A stretch of DNA of 64,000 bases from Blasia pusilla (lineage: Eukaryota; Marchantiophyta; Marchantiopsida; Blasiales), in assembly GCA_050084515.1 (NCBI GenBank), contig CM114272.1, forward strand, positions 48,608,001-48,672,000, in the 5' to 3' direction. Of the stretch, positions 48,241 to 60,737 are shown in pieces. Each line of letters opens with the position of its first letter. Position 1 is the first letter of the stretch. Both the position numbers and the translations under genes were made by a program. The notes under the pieces are model-generated. The model did no database searches. It was not told where the DNA came from and was given only the letters and a program-made list of their open reading frames with translations.

Positions 48241-49396
48241 AGAAAGGGAAAAATGTATGTGTTGGTAATCTCGCCACAAAAATTTAGATAAGATTAAATG
48301 AGGCATCATTATGAAAGAAATTGCCTCTGAATATCTGCCAGTGTGTGAATAGTCATCGCTTGAGGTCAATACATACACTTGCAAGTGCAATGCATCACAA
48401 ACACTAGTTTCTGACATAATTGGTCATAAGCTTCTGAACCATATTGTTTGTACAAGCAATAAGGTTCACAAGCTTATGACCAACTACTTTTAGGGTATAG
48501 AAACTACAAACACAAGCTCTTTGAGAATGGGTGCTACAACTTACCGTTGTTGGTGGTTGCGCAACTTCATTTTTGTCCAAGCTTACATCGTCAGCATTAG
48601 GTACCATCCCTTTTTCAGGGGGCTGGTATTCTGGCAAGAGAGAGTAAGAGAGGAGAGGAAGAGAGGAGAGTCTCTCTTAAAAAAAAAGGGTGGAATCCGC
48701 CTCCTCTCTTCAAAACTTTTTGAAATTTTCAAAGTTTTTGTTTGATTTCAAATTCATGAAATCTTTAGAAGGGAATAGCAGGTGGACCACATTCGGGCCT
48801 ATACTGTGCTTCTTTTTCCAGGTCTGGAAAAGCAAGTAGACATCAGAACACCACTACAAACATCCTTCAATCACTCTCCATATGAGCCAGATTTGAATCA
48901 CGTTGCCTGTCTAAGCCAACTCTACAGTAAGCCGGGCTGAGGGATATTATTGTTGGAGGTCCATAGGCAGATAATTTGACTAGAAGTAACAATTTCCTCT
49001 CAATGAAAGGTTCAAATAAAGACTGACTATGGTGTCAATAAACTCCTGTGCCCTTCAAGGTTTAACTTCTCAGAAGATGTGGTTGACATTATGGACTATT
49101 GACTCTTCATGCAAAAGGCAGTAAATATCTCATCCAATCAATACTCATCCATGAGATGGGATTTTCCACAACAGAAGATCACCAATGGTAGCCGAACTCT
49201 TTCATGACAGCATTGGATGATGTTGTCTCATGAATGGGTGCATGAAGTATACCATGGACTACTATGTGTTTGACAAATTGGTTTCACCATTCTCTCAACC
49301 ACTGATAAATGTATGCATAAAGAAGAAAAACGTGATCGGACTGAGAGGAGTGAAGAGGAAGTGATGCACCCATGTCCTTTCACTCACACTCTTAAT

Positions 49397-49643
49397 GTCG
49401 GAATCCGATAGATTGCACCCCTTGCAACCCGTCGGAATCCGACAGGTTGAACCCCTTCCAACCCGGTGGCACCAGCCAACAATTTGCAACTCTTGCAACC
49501 TGTCGGAATCCGACGGGTTGCAAGACTAATGTCTCTCGTCTAGGTTATCTTGCATCCCATCGGTCTCCGACTCGTCGCTTCAAAGCGGGAAGAATGGAAA
49601 TGTGAAGAGACATCAGGCAACCCGTGAGTTTCCGACGGATTGC
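49397..49643. repeat. Palindrome array E: about 6 units
   Basis: Units near 49397 (half), 49424, 49458 (half), 49495, 49552 and 49617. They are GCAACCCGTCGGAATCCGAC-type sequences identical in design to arrays A-D, 14 kb from array D. Confidence 0.85.
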
Positions 49644-51129
49644 AAAAGCAGAAAAAGCCTCACGCCAATATCGAAGTGTGATTGAATATAATATCACACC
49701 ATAAGCGTGAAGAGAATCGGGTGCCTTTAAAAATCCGCTTTATTTAAAACCGTATGCAAATTGGTTATTTACATCTGATTTCCTGAACAAAAAAATATAG
49801 TCTATGATCTCTTCTGCCTCGTCATCTACAAAAATGTTCCTAAGTCTTGCCGGTTCCTCTACAATAGACTTCTAAGGGCTAGTCATCAACTCCTCTGAAT
49901 GGTTGTAGATTGGAATTGAGAAGGAAGCACGAATACTAGAGCTGAGAGTAAGCTTCTTCATTCCTTGACCCCGCACCTTATGTAGGGTGTAGGATCTATC
50001 AGTGGAAGGAATTCCATACCGTAACCAACAATCAGATAGTAATTGTTGGCACCCTCGCAAGAGAAAACTGCAGCGAGTATTTTTAGACATGTAATGAAGA
50101 CTAGTAAGAGTTTCTTCAGGGAAATAATGAAACAACACCCCACTCCTCGCCGTCATATACAAGAACAGTCTGCAGCCTTAATCCCCCGCTGTCGATAGCA
50201 CCGGGTCCAATGGCTTAACGCGAGCGTGTCTCCATAGCATTGCAGCGTGCCCAGGCTAATGGGATTTTGCGGCGGGCTCAGGCTGTGGGAGACGCCGGCG
50301 CTAGAGGCCCACTTAGTAGTAGTCATAGCTCTCTTGTTGTTGCTGATATTGTCTCTATTGTTGGTGAGTTTCGTTGTTAGGGGGGGGGAATGCCCCCTTC
50401 TTCCTTTTCTGGTCCTGTTGTGGCCTTCAGGTTTTGACTCTTTGAGTCCCCCTCTTTTGTACTTCCGATGGGTTTTCCATCACTCGTTTTTATCGAAGTG
50501 CATCTTAGTAAACGCGAGCCCCAGCATCACCGCCATAACAATGACGACATGGTGTTGTTCCCAAAATGAAGCACCACTGAATCATACACACCCCATACGA
50601 AGCAATCAACCAATGCAATGCCAAGCACTCAAATTAAAATGGAATTCCCTATCGTTACTTCCTCCCGGGTGCGATTGATTAGTCCAATATCTTTAGGACG
50701 CCTTAACAAGCAAAACACATGCCTATGACGGGAAGGTGCTCTATTACTAAACTTGGAAGCCCAAATCCCTTACCCCGCCGAAAAAATCTGCTCAATCTTA
50801 TGGCCACCGCGAGAACACCTATAAGAATATCGACGTGGCTGGCTCCATTCTCCTGTGCGCCTATAGTAGGGGCCGTAATCACATTATGTGAACAACTGGA
50901 ATTAAGGAGGCACAGTGGACGTACGGAAAGTGGGTACGGAGATCCACTGGTATTTCTATTCCAACGAATAGTTAACGCGAAGAGATATCGTTACTGTATT
51001 GTGGTTATTCAGGGGAAGGTGCGGGCTCTCAAGTGTACTAAGTGCAGGATACTAACTCTCCCACCTGACACAGACGCGGGATTGCGAAGACAGGGACGAG
51101 AAACGCCTGTTGCGAGCGACTTAGCTGCA
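49644..51129. other. Upstream region of the HST gene
   Basis: No separate gene recognised. The frame leading into HST is open from 50719, but that part has no similarity to HST and lacks transit-peptide character, so it is treated as 5' UTR/promoter. A G10 run lies at 50380-50389. Confidence 0.45.
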
Positions 51130-52469
51130 ATGGCAAGGAGTGTGGTGAATTCCATGGTGGCATTTCGCCTCGCCGAATTGGGTTGCTGCCATGACACCGC
51201 CGCTGCAACAGCCGTAACCTCTACTACTCGAATCTATGGCACTCAGAGCTTGTATGTGGTGAGGAAATTAGTCTGTCGACGGAAGGCGACGGTAGCGAAG
51301 CAGGGTAATGGCAAAGTTATGGCTTCCATGCAGGTGGGGATACTTCTTACGAGCCGAGTAGTATTTGGGTGGAAGGTGTGAGAGGGAGAATGATACTTGT
51401 AATTTAACTTTTGCAGGGTTGGAGCAAGCGGAATTTTGAGAGGAGCGATGCGGTGCGACGCTGTAACGCCCTCAGCAGTGATCAGTCAGGAGAGTCGGAG
51501 CCAGTTTTTTTAGAGGATGGCGTAAGTGGCGATTCGGCAGAGAAGAATATTCCCATAAGTAGGAAGCTGATACAATTCCAGGACGCGTTCTGGAGGTTTT
51601 TGCGGCCTCATACCATTCGTGGAACGTGCATTGGAGCTACAGCCTTGGTTTCTAAAGCGTTGCTAGAGAACCCACAACTCATCAATTGGGTTTTAGTTCC
51701 TAAGGCTCTTAGGGGCCTACTGGCTCTTTTGTGCGGAAACGGGTACATCGTTGGAATCAACCAAATATATGACGTTGGGATCGACAAAGTGAACAAGCCC
51801 TTTTTGCCTGTAGCTGCTGGAGATCTTTCGGTTTCTGCAGCCTGGGCTTTGGTTATTGGATTAGCTGTGTTGGGTATTGCGATTGTTGCGACCAATTTCG
51901 GGCCTCTGATCACTGGTCTCTACTCCTTTGGCCTTTTTCTAGGGGCAATTTATTCGGTTCCTCCACTGCGTTTGAAGAGATTTGCTGTCTCAGCGTTCCT
52001 GATTATTGCCACTGTGAGGGGATTTCTTTTGAATTTTGGAGTCTACTACGCCACAAGAGCTGCCCTCGGGCTGGGTTACCAATGGAGCCCTTCCATTGTG
52101 TTCATTACTTGCTTTGTAACTATATTTGCCACAGTCATAGCTATCACCAAAGATCTCCCTGATGTGGAGGGTGATCGAAAATACAACATTTCCACTTTTG
52201 CGACGAAACTTGGGGTTCAGAAAATCTCTTTTCTCGGTTCAGGATTGCTTTTGGCAAACTACTTGGGTGCCATTTTGGCTGCAATTTACATGCCTAGTGC
52301 TTTCAACAGGAATTTCATGGTTATTGCCCATGCCCTCCTAGCGGGGGCTTTGGTATATCAGACATGGTTGCTGGACACAGCCAAATACTCGAAGGGAGCT
52401 ATAGCTGCGTTTTACCGGTTCATTTGGAACCTGTTTTACACTCAATACGCTTTACTACCCTTCCTGTGA
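51130..52469 (+). CDS. HST: Homogentisate solanesyl/phytyl transferase, plastid (HST type)
   Basis: A UbiA-family membrane prenyltransferase that joins homogentisate to a polyprenyl diphosphate in the plastid, making the plastoquinone precursor (solanesyl) or tocopherol precursor (phytyl). Exon 1 51130-51333 and exon 2 51417-52469 are joined across an 83-bp phase-0 intron (CAG/GTGGGG ... TTTTGCAG/GG), giving 418 aa. Residues 1 to about 110 are a Ser/Ala/Arg-rich transit region. The first Asp motif is [14 protein letters not shown] (N183, D187, D191), the second [13 protein letters not shown] (D314, D317, D321), with several hydrophobic membrane spans between and after. Blocks [13 protein letters not shown] and [20 protein letters not shown] match HST (plastoquinone branch) better than VTE2. 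The start at 51130 (MARSVV) is chosen because upstream sequence is unlike a transit peptide. The whole mature enzyme lies in one exon, unlike the many-exon flowering-plant genes. No disruption. Confidence 0.93.
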
Positions 52470-55400
52470 TTTAGCGGGTACCGGTGACATATAGGCAAGC
52501 CAGATAGGCGACCCAGCGTTGTAGTTCGTATCAGTAGGGACACTCTTATGACACATGTAAAAAGCATTTGGGATATATTCGGTCATCTTCTCAACTTGAG
52601 TGCGAGTCACTTGCACGCGCTGGATACAGCAGTTGGAATTTGTTTAATGATCCTCTCAACCTGTTAGCAAGGTCCTCCACGTTTCTCGTATTGTTTGATG
52701 GTCAGATTGTTCTTCAAATGTGTCCAGCAGGCAGCTTAGCCGTACTCGGAGAGCTTCGTAAAACGAGCCCCTCGCGCCCAGTCATGTGAAGCTTGGATGT
52801 CGCGCGAACGCGCAGGTACGCACCTAACAAAGGTTTTGCCGCAGTTAAATAGCCTTGTGAGTTCCGCGGGCGGTGTTGCTGAGAGCTCTCGCCACAATCT
52901 GTGTTTAGCATGAGTTGGGGGACATTGCGAGTGCTGTGAGGTAGCTGTAGCTTTGATGCGACGCTCTGGTAGGTCAGGCGTGTGTTGGAAAGCCGTGCTG
53001 CAGTCTTGAAGCTCAATTGTGCGCCGAGGAAAACTTTGGCAATGCCCTCGTATGAATGCAAGCATTCCTGCCCGTCTCATCTTCACGGAGGTCAACGAAA
53101 TTTTGTGGGGGATTTTTCGGAGGTAAGTAGGCAGATGGAGCTTACATCTTAAAGTAAAGCTACTCCGAAATGGGACACAATTGTAGTTTTCTCTTATATA
53201 TGATGTGGAAGATGGACGGAGATGGTTGTGGAGATTGCAGCCATGGATTTATTCAATAATGAGTTCAAGAATGAAATCTCTTCATCGGATATGAATGAGA
53301 CATGTACGATTATCTTCTCTACTTTTCACAATGGATTGGTTTTAACAATTGCCTTTCTATATAGTGGCTAAGTGGTTTCATCTCTTTGCATCATGGCCAA
53401 AATAATGGGCAACTAAGGAGCAATAGAGACATGGTTATCCTAGGCAGGCGTGATGCCGCTTTAGATTATATAATTTGTGAAATTAGGGTTTAAGGGAACT
53501 TTGTGAAATTAGGGTTTAAGGTTCCCTTCTTTTTTTTCCAAAATGGCACAGTAGAATTAAGGTTGCATGTGTACAATGCTCTCGAGGATTTACGTCTATC
53601 TTACGGAAGGGTCTCACTTGCTGATATAGATCTCACATTCCTTTTCTTTCCCACTTCCTCCCCCTTATTGCCTCACTCGCTTTGTTGTGCATTCTATCAT
53701 GAACTATGAGTGTAGGTCTTGTCTCTTGTAATCCATGTATAAGTGTAGGTCTTGCTTCTTGTAATCCATGTCCGTTTTTATAAAACCATGTTTAAAATAC
53801 TCGTACCGTCATTTTGTGTTTTTAATGCACTCTTTATTCATGTAATGAATTTTGTTCTTTTAGTTGGACATGTGCACGAATATGGATTGTGAAAGGTGGA
53901 ATTTATATTTATTGTTCATGGTTGGGGGTAGGGCTCATGCGGGCGGGTAGCAAGGGGGAAGAGAGTGGAGGTGAGAGGAGGAAGTAACGAGTAATCACAA
54001 AACACGAATATGAATTGGGAGGATAAGAAAGCGGAGAGATGAGGTCTATACTTGGATGTGTTCACAGCCTTGCATAATATGAACGTAAATTCAGTGACTA
54101 CCAAAAAGACATGAATTTTGTCCATATGCAATTTTCATTCACAACGAGTGACTCCTCGCCAAGACTACTCCTCTTTTTATTTTCATGATGATTATATGTC
54201 GATCTAACATGTCTATTGATAGGGCGAATTGGCATTTGATATTTCTATTTATTTTTGCAAAGGGCTTTTAGTGGGAAAGTAAGGGTTAATGTCACTCCAA
54301 TTTTGAATAAATTTAGGTGAAACCTAAATGAGAGATATGGGGTGTATGAGCCTTATGTCACCTGTAACTTGACTCCAAGCTTAGAAATATCTTGGGAGAA
54401 ATTTCTATCAGGAAGTTTCTCCACCATGAATGGTTCAACAAGAAAAGGGCCCTTGTGTGGTTATGGGCACTCGTTAATTTTCACCTTAAAATATCATGCA
54501 AAGGTTAACTGTTGCATGATATTTTGTGATACAAATTTTTTAGATATGAGCACTTTATGATACAACACCTCTCAACTTTAGTGCCCGAGGCCAGGAACTT
54601 TAGAGTCCTAGCCTCCCGCTCTTCTGACCTAATCCCATCTGTTGAAAGAAAATTACACAAACCAATGTTTGAGTGACGCTCTGTCCACTCAATTATATTG
54701 AAGTATCACCATCTGTTTCTATCATCTAATTTTGTAATACGGTACAAAACTAAAAGTAAGTGATCACAATCTTCGAGCTATTTAGTACCACAATCCCGTA
54801 TATATTCAGGATGATGGCTGATTGTCTTTGTAAGTTGACAAGGCAAACAGTTCAGAACCTAAAATAACATGGCTGGACAGATAGTCCTTACCTTGGGTAG
54901 TTGTCGGACACCTAACCATTTAAATTGCCGGACATTTCAGATCATGCAATCATGTGAGACCACTCTTCATATGATAGTCCGTCATTCCTTCCTGCAAAGG
55001 ACACAAGCCTAACTTCTTGCTGAATACCACTTCTCAAGGATGATTCAGGTGACGATGTGAATACATATGACGCCTTTGACAGTTTACATCGATCGACATC
55101 AGGCATGAAAGATGATAAGCACACACTTCAACCACAGGATTCAAATGGTAATTTAAATTGAAGGAAATGCAAAGCCTACTTCCATACTACACTTCATCAG
55201 TATTGGTAAGTGATACTTGTAAAGCAACCACGAAACAAGAACTTCTCTCCGAGTTAAGTACCAGAAAATATGTCCATACAAAGATCCAATCAGTAGAACT
55301 TTGCTTTGCAATTTTCCACACCAAGTTTGTAAGAACCTGAATGCCTTGCCCTTCTTCCAAGATGATATGATGTTTATTACTGATCAGAACTGAAAAGTAA

Positions 55401-55793
55401 TAAATCAGGACACCTCCGATTCCAGACAATATTAACTTCATGTCAACCACTAGGACAAAACTCCAACAGGTGTCTCCCAGACTGTCAACAAATCCGTACA
55501 GAAACTCAACTAGCCTCTTTAAGGCCAAACATCTGAGAGGTGTTGTACCTAGACGAGGCATCAGTATGGGATGTTGTTGGGCCAGCACACAACTTATGAC
55601 TCGGTACCACTTCTATTAGTAGCCATCCCAGTTGGACGTTTAGCCTTAGCCCTGCGGGGGTTAATTTTTGACTATGGTATCTTAATCAGATTTTGCATAT
55701 GCCGCAATAATGATCAACCTACAGTGTACAACCCTGTGCAGGGAGATGGATGTATCTATCAAGAATGAAACCTGAGATGAAAAGATGACTGCT
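52470..55793. other. Intergenic region between HST and MRT4
   Basis: Both genes end toward this interval. It holds two small tandem duplications: TTGTGAAATTAGGGTTTAAG twice near 53472-53521, and a 33-bp step at 53709-53771. A minus-strand open stretch at 55588-55187 has no recognisable family and may be MRT4 3' UTR. Confidence 0.5.
53709..53771 (+). repeat. 33-bp tandem duplication
   Basis: AGTGTAGGTCTTG...AATCCATGT occurs at 53709 and 53742 with one or two differences. Confidence 0.9.
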
Positions 55794-57896
55794 TTAACAT
55801 CCATTTGATGGATTGGCATCAATGCCCACTAGTTCATCATCCTCTTCTACTTCATACCGCTCAAACTCGCCATTTTTCCAATAGCAGACAAGATACATAC
55901 GAAATGTTGCCATTCGCACATCTAATAACCTCTGCAGCAAACACAAAAGCCAGTCCAAACGGTCAGGGACACTAAGTGGCTTCCCCAGACATGACAGGTA
56001 TTTTGGTTAGGCAATGCCCTGCCTGTTCAAGATGAATCATGTCTCAAAAGGGGTCTTGGAATTATAGGAGAATCAAAAATTCCGCATCAATTTCTCCAAA
56101 CAACTACGTCACAGCCATTTCAGATTGCACTACAGAAATATCAAAAAATGAAATAGGAAGGGAGCTGATAGCCGACTTTAGATCCTAAACCCCTAGACCC
56201 TAAACCCAAATTTGAAGACTTCCGCACCGCAAAGGGCAAAGTAGATGTTAAACCTCACAAAACTAAAATAACATTTACCAGTATCCTAGATGCTTCAGGT
56301 GAGATTTGCTGTCCTTCAGTGCATACTGTATAATCAGCAACTAGCTCCACAACACCTGCATGTATATACGACAGAACAAAAAGGCACAAATGAGAGCACT
56401 TCCAAACCAGTGTGAACTTCTTTCCTCAAATTTTTAATACCGGGGCAACTTCAGCTAAATGTATCAGAATTTCGAAGATAACGTTAAGGGGGTACTGGAA
56501 CTTCCTACAAGGAGTGGCATTGAACTTAGGTTGACACACGGAATGAGTGACAGAGTCAAAGGAAGAGTCACGTAGAACCCAAAGACATCTCCTGGATAAA
56601 CCCTATAATGAAATAACCGATATGTTGCTCGAATTTTTTCCGTGCGGCTGTTGATTATGAGAGGAGCCAAGACCGACCTCTATTCAACCGGACAGGCATT
56701 CCTTGTTTCCGAAGAAATGGCTCCATGTCATGGGTAAACTGTTCTAATGGCCCTTCTTGTAGCTCAACCTGCAGGAAAAGGGTCACACGAAAAAATCAAG
56801 AAAGAAAACTTCCTTACTCTTTCACCTACGGCCAACAACTACTGAAAGTAGACTACAAACTTCTATATGAGAGCATGAATGGACACACGAAACAGATTCT
56901 CCAACAACGCAGAGAAACCTTCTTTGGACTGGAAATCTGGTAGACATACCGTTTCAGTCGCGATGCTTCCTGTTCGCGCGAAGTCGTGTCCTTCAAAGTC
57001 CTTGAAAAGCCTGCAACAGCGACATCAACTCCGATTTCAGTACTGTTCCTACAAAGTCATGCATAAATAGTGAGAAACAAATAATTGCACCGCCAAATTC
57101 CATTCTTAATTAGACTTACTTTACAGTTTCCTCGTGAGGTAAATTGGTTAAAAACAAGCCACGATCACCACGGACGAGCTGCACCAGTCCAGGACACCAA
57201 GTCAGTGATTACAGACGGCGAACGCCTTCCAGTTTTGCCACGTGCAACAAGTGGGTTCTTCGGAGCAAACGCAATATGGGAGACGTAAAAAAGGGAAACA
57301 GTGTGACCTGACTCGCTTTGTGGAGTCCGTCTTTCTCTTCTTCAGCGTTGGTGCGTCCGAGTGCAATTTGGAGCACATTGTTCGAACCCATAAAAAATCT
57401 GTTACAATACCCTAGAGTAACGTGAGCTCTTGTTTACATTTACCAAACGAAAAGACACTGACTAACTTTTCTTCGACTATTCCACCACCTGCATAAACCC
57501 ACACCTCAGTAATGTACCACATTAATTCTAATCTCATAGGGAAAGTCCAATGTCAAAGCTGTGTGAAACGTCTTCTTGGCAGAAATACCTGCTGCTAGAT
57601 TTCAGCTGATCCCTCAACGATTTGAACAGGGAATTCCGCATGTTCTCGAACCCAAACACGTACAGGGAAGAGAATTCATCTAGCGCCTTTCTCAAGTTAT
57701 TAACCAACAATTCTTTGTGCTCCTTCCCTTTCTTCTGGGTCTTCGAGAGCGTCACTGGAAAATTGGACCACATACCCATCAACACAAAACCCTGACCATT
57801 CCAAAACCATCTCGGCGATGAACCCACTCTTGCGTGCACTGCCACCAGTCAAATATATCGTTACTCACCAAGTTTGTTCCTCTTCGATTTCGGCAT
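55794..57896 (-). CDS. MRT4: Ribosome assembly factor MRT4 (mRNA turnover protein 4), 8 exons
   Basis: A nucleolar paralogue of ribosomal stalk protein P0 that holds the P0 site on pre-60S particles until late maturation. Exons (minus): 57896-57869, 57754-57589, 57398-57308, 57178-57120, 57010-56950, 56768-56678, 56355-56279, 55931-55794. All introns are GT-AG and phases agree, giving 711 bp and 236 aa, close to animal MRTO4 (about 239). The start MPKSKRNK is the typical basic N-terminus. Diagnostic blocks: FGFENMRNSLFKSLRDQLK, LQIALGRTNAEEEKDGLH, FTHDMEPFLRKQGMPVRL, VADYTVCTEGQQISPEASRI, then MATFRMYLVCYW and an acidic tail. No lesion was found. This is a conserved single-copy housekeeping gene. 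Confidence 0.96.
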
Positions 57897-58582
57897 GACG
57901 AACTATCTAACTTGTCACTCCAATGCTGCTCCAATTCCCTACGCCAGCCAGTCGAACAGATTGATTCAGAAGTCAAGCTCTTGCAATAACGCGATAGCAG
58001 CCCTCACTCGTCCTGTGACTTCACTACTGTCCTCTGGCAAACCCTAACCCAAGTCCCCGAAAGTCGAAACTCGTGGTGCTAAATCTGGGGTTGCGGAACC
58101 CTCGGGTTGGCTCGTACACGGCACCTGCGGTGTACTCTTCATCCATTAGCAAATATTTCTAATTTTTTTCATTATCCCACTATTTTTTATTATTTTATAC
58201 ATAGAATCATTCATTATAATCTTAATTTAATTATGAATCAATGAAAATAATTTTATCTTCCACGTATTCATTTTATATACCCATCTAATATGAATAAAGG
58301 GACAAAATTCATGTTGTTATTTTGCCTTACTATCCCACTATTTTATCTTATTGTCCATATAATGTCATCCCTTATAATTTACATGTATTGGAAGGAGAGA
58401 GGCTAGAAGGCCAGAAGGGCAAGTGTTGTTTTGAACCGGGGCGGCAAGAATCAGGGTCGGGCAAAGGGCGGTGAGCTGGACTCCCCCCTTTCCCCATGTC
58501 ATAGGGACACGGGCCAAGGGGGCCTGGGCCCTCTTCCTATTGAACATAAACTATGTGTGGAGTTTTAGGGTTTAAGGTAAAC
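57897..58582. other. MRT4 upstream region and A+T-rich DNA
   Basis: The first ~230 bp should hold the MRT4 promoter and 5' UTR; no motif was assigned. 58140-58400 is A+T-rich with CCCACTATTTT repeated (58184, 58330). Confidence 0.45.
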
Positions 58583-59000
58583 TCTGCCTAAAACTCCACT
58601 CATGAATCTACATCAGCATATCAAACCACATCCATCCTCTACTATGAGAGCTTGCACTAACTCCTACACACCCGCACACGTTTATGCAAGAGAGGCATTC
58701 CTAAGGCTCAACATGAGAAAGATGGCTTGAGAAAGCCATCTCTCTCACTCTTATACCCTTGGGAAGAGCCAAAAGCTCTTCCCCCAAAAATAACCCTCCC
58801 AACGGTAACCTTCGTGCACACGTACCCAGATGACCGTTGAGTCGGTCAACAGGTCACCTGACGGAATACAACCAAAATATGGAAATCGCCATAAAAACCA
58901 TTCCCAACACAACAGACCTGTCGCCAACCTCATTCGACATCTCAGTACAAAGTTACACCCAAACAGTTCGTTGACTTACTATACCGTCGACGTGATAGAA
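58583..59000 (-). repeat. Solo LTR of the DNMT-carrying Gypsy family
   Basis: Collinear with 15530-15950: TAAAACTCCACTCATGAATC, ACATGAGAAAGATGGCTTGA, GGGAAGAGCCAAAAGCTCTT and ACAAAGTTACACCCAAAC. No pol or gag sequence is attached on either side, so it is a solo LTR left after recombination or a truncated copy. Borders are approximate. Confidence 0.8.
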
Positions 59001-59164
59001 CTCTACCTACATCGAAATAAGATGTGAGAACCACGTGCGATAGTTAAGCATCTCCACTTACTGTAAGTTATTTATTACTGCATACTATTCAATAACATCC
59101 TATGGATTCCTAATGGAAATTTGCAGTTTTCTTAAGCTTATCTACCATTGTGCAGGTATCTAGA

Positions 59165-60737
59165 GGGAGGTCATGACTTTGAAGGGATTCGTCTTTAATG
59201 AATCTAAACTCACTCGTCAACAAGCTACAACCCACTTTATATGTCTAACTGCTCGAATCAAGCTAGACCAATTCTAGGAGCTAAGAGTAATCATGAGGTT
59301 GCCTCTTGAGATATTGGTGGACCTATTTTTTGCTAAAGCATAACACTTGCTTGACTGCTTGAGAACAGCAGGGGGAGATGGTATCATTTTTTAGCAACGG
59401 GAACGTGATTGACATAGTAGTGTTAAAGCCAATATAGAGGCATGTCCTATAAGCTATGGAGTCAGTGCATGAGGAAGCCGATCAAGCTCTGTTCAACTTC
59501 ACATGAGCACTACATTATACCACCCCTCGCCACTTCCACAGTCTCCAAATAAGAGAAAGTGCACTTAGGTAAGTTTAATAAATTCCTTTATTGTATATTA
59601 GTCTCTTCTCCTAGATATTTTATTGATGATTTTTAACAAGCTCTCACGCCTTCTCTCATGCTATTTTCTATGGCTATCTCATTACCAAGAAAAAATGTCA
59701 AGTAACTTGCACTAATGCCAACGCATCAACTAGTCAATAACTCTTTTATGGGCATCCGTACTAGATATCTATCAACATGGTCATGCCAACCACCATCCAC
59801 ATATCTATACAATGATAGTGGTTCCATTTTACTGTAGCTGACACGTTTTATACTTTAGTAATTGGAAAAAAAAATAGCACGCAATAGCTCGGGAAGATAT
59901 GACATGATATGCATATAGCCTTGTATAAGTGACCCCTATTTTCACAACTACAGTTGTCTTAACGACGTGTAAATTTTTTATGCCACTGTAACCACTACTC
60001 TGCACTCCTATACTTTTTTCACTTTCTAGTGCAACTCACATCCTCTACTCACAATCTATTTCTTTGCTTATATCATGTAGCAATGCTCCACTATTTCAGC
60101 ATAGATTTATTGTTGCATAGAGAATCAAAAGATGACCTAATTTTTGCACTTGCTACATCCCTTCCTCCATTTGTGAACTCTATGGATATGGAGCTACTTC
60201 TTGAAGAAGCATTTCATGTTGTTTGTTGTTCTTGCTTCTTTGATTTCACATCACTATATCCTCTATCAATGTACTTCATTGATTTCTTGTGGTGTACATA
60301 AGAAGAATCATGATGCATCATCCACAAGAAGCAACTATCAAACACTGGTGAAGCTTTCTCAGAGTCATACCAACAAAGAATACAAACTAGAGCCTTCACG
60401 AGCAAAGCATTGCTCCAGTGGACATAAAGAGTTTGATAAGCATATTGCAAGAACAATGCCACTATCCATATTTGATGCAGCCAAAAGGGACATGGAGGGC
60501 ATGCAGGTTGAGTTGAATAGATATAAGTCTCGTGCCAAATTTTACGGCATCCTTACTCGCCTTAATTATAATGAACAAGCCCATGTCGAAATTGTGCTAA
60601 GCCTTAGAGAAGGAATTCGTTGTGTAGTTGATTGGCTCACTATGCTCACAGAATACTGTAACAAGAATTACCCACATCACAAACAAGTTGTTATCCATCT
60701 CATGAATTTGCAATCTATTCTTGTACCTTTCAAATAA
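59165..60737 (+). pseudogene. Detached Helitron C-terminal cassette (two exons)
   Basis: 59190-59566 reads TARIKLDQF-stop-ELRVIMRLPLEILVDL and HLLDCLRTAGGDGIIF, and ends SPNKRKCT-stop, matching 43180-43505. A donor (TTAG/GTAAGT) follows at once. After about 730 bp the exon 60301-60737 encodes SIFDAAKRDMEGMQVELNRY and a coiled coil, matching 44140-44574. No Rep or helicase sequence precedes it. The second exon is fully open, unlike its counterpart. Confidence 0.7.

Noticed and set aside
27044-49643. Palindrome arrays as true CRISPR loci
   Set aside because: Eukaryotic nuclear context, degenerate repeats, partly duplicated spacers and no cas genes. Only the geometry is similar.
50719-51129. 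Upstream in-frame extension of HST
   Set aside because: Open by chance; no HST similarity or transit-peptide character, and the Met at 51130 gives a normal length.
52714-53095. Overlapping minus-strand frames after HST
   Set aside because: Two frames of similar length in the same DNA, no motif in either.
55187-55588. 133-codon minus-strand frame downstream of MRT4
   Set aside because: No family resemblance and no splice context; probably 3' UTR or intergenic.
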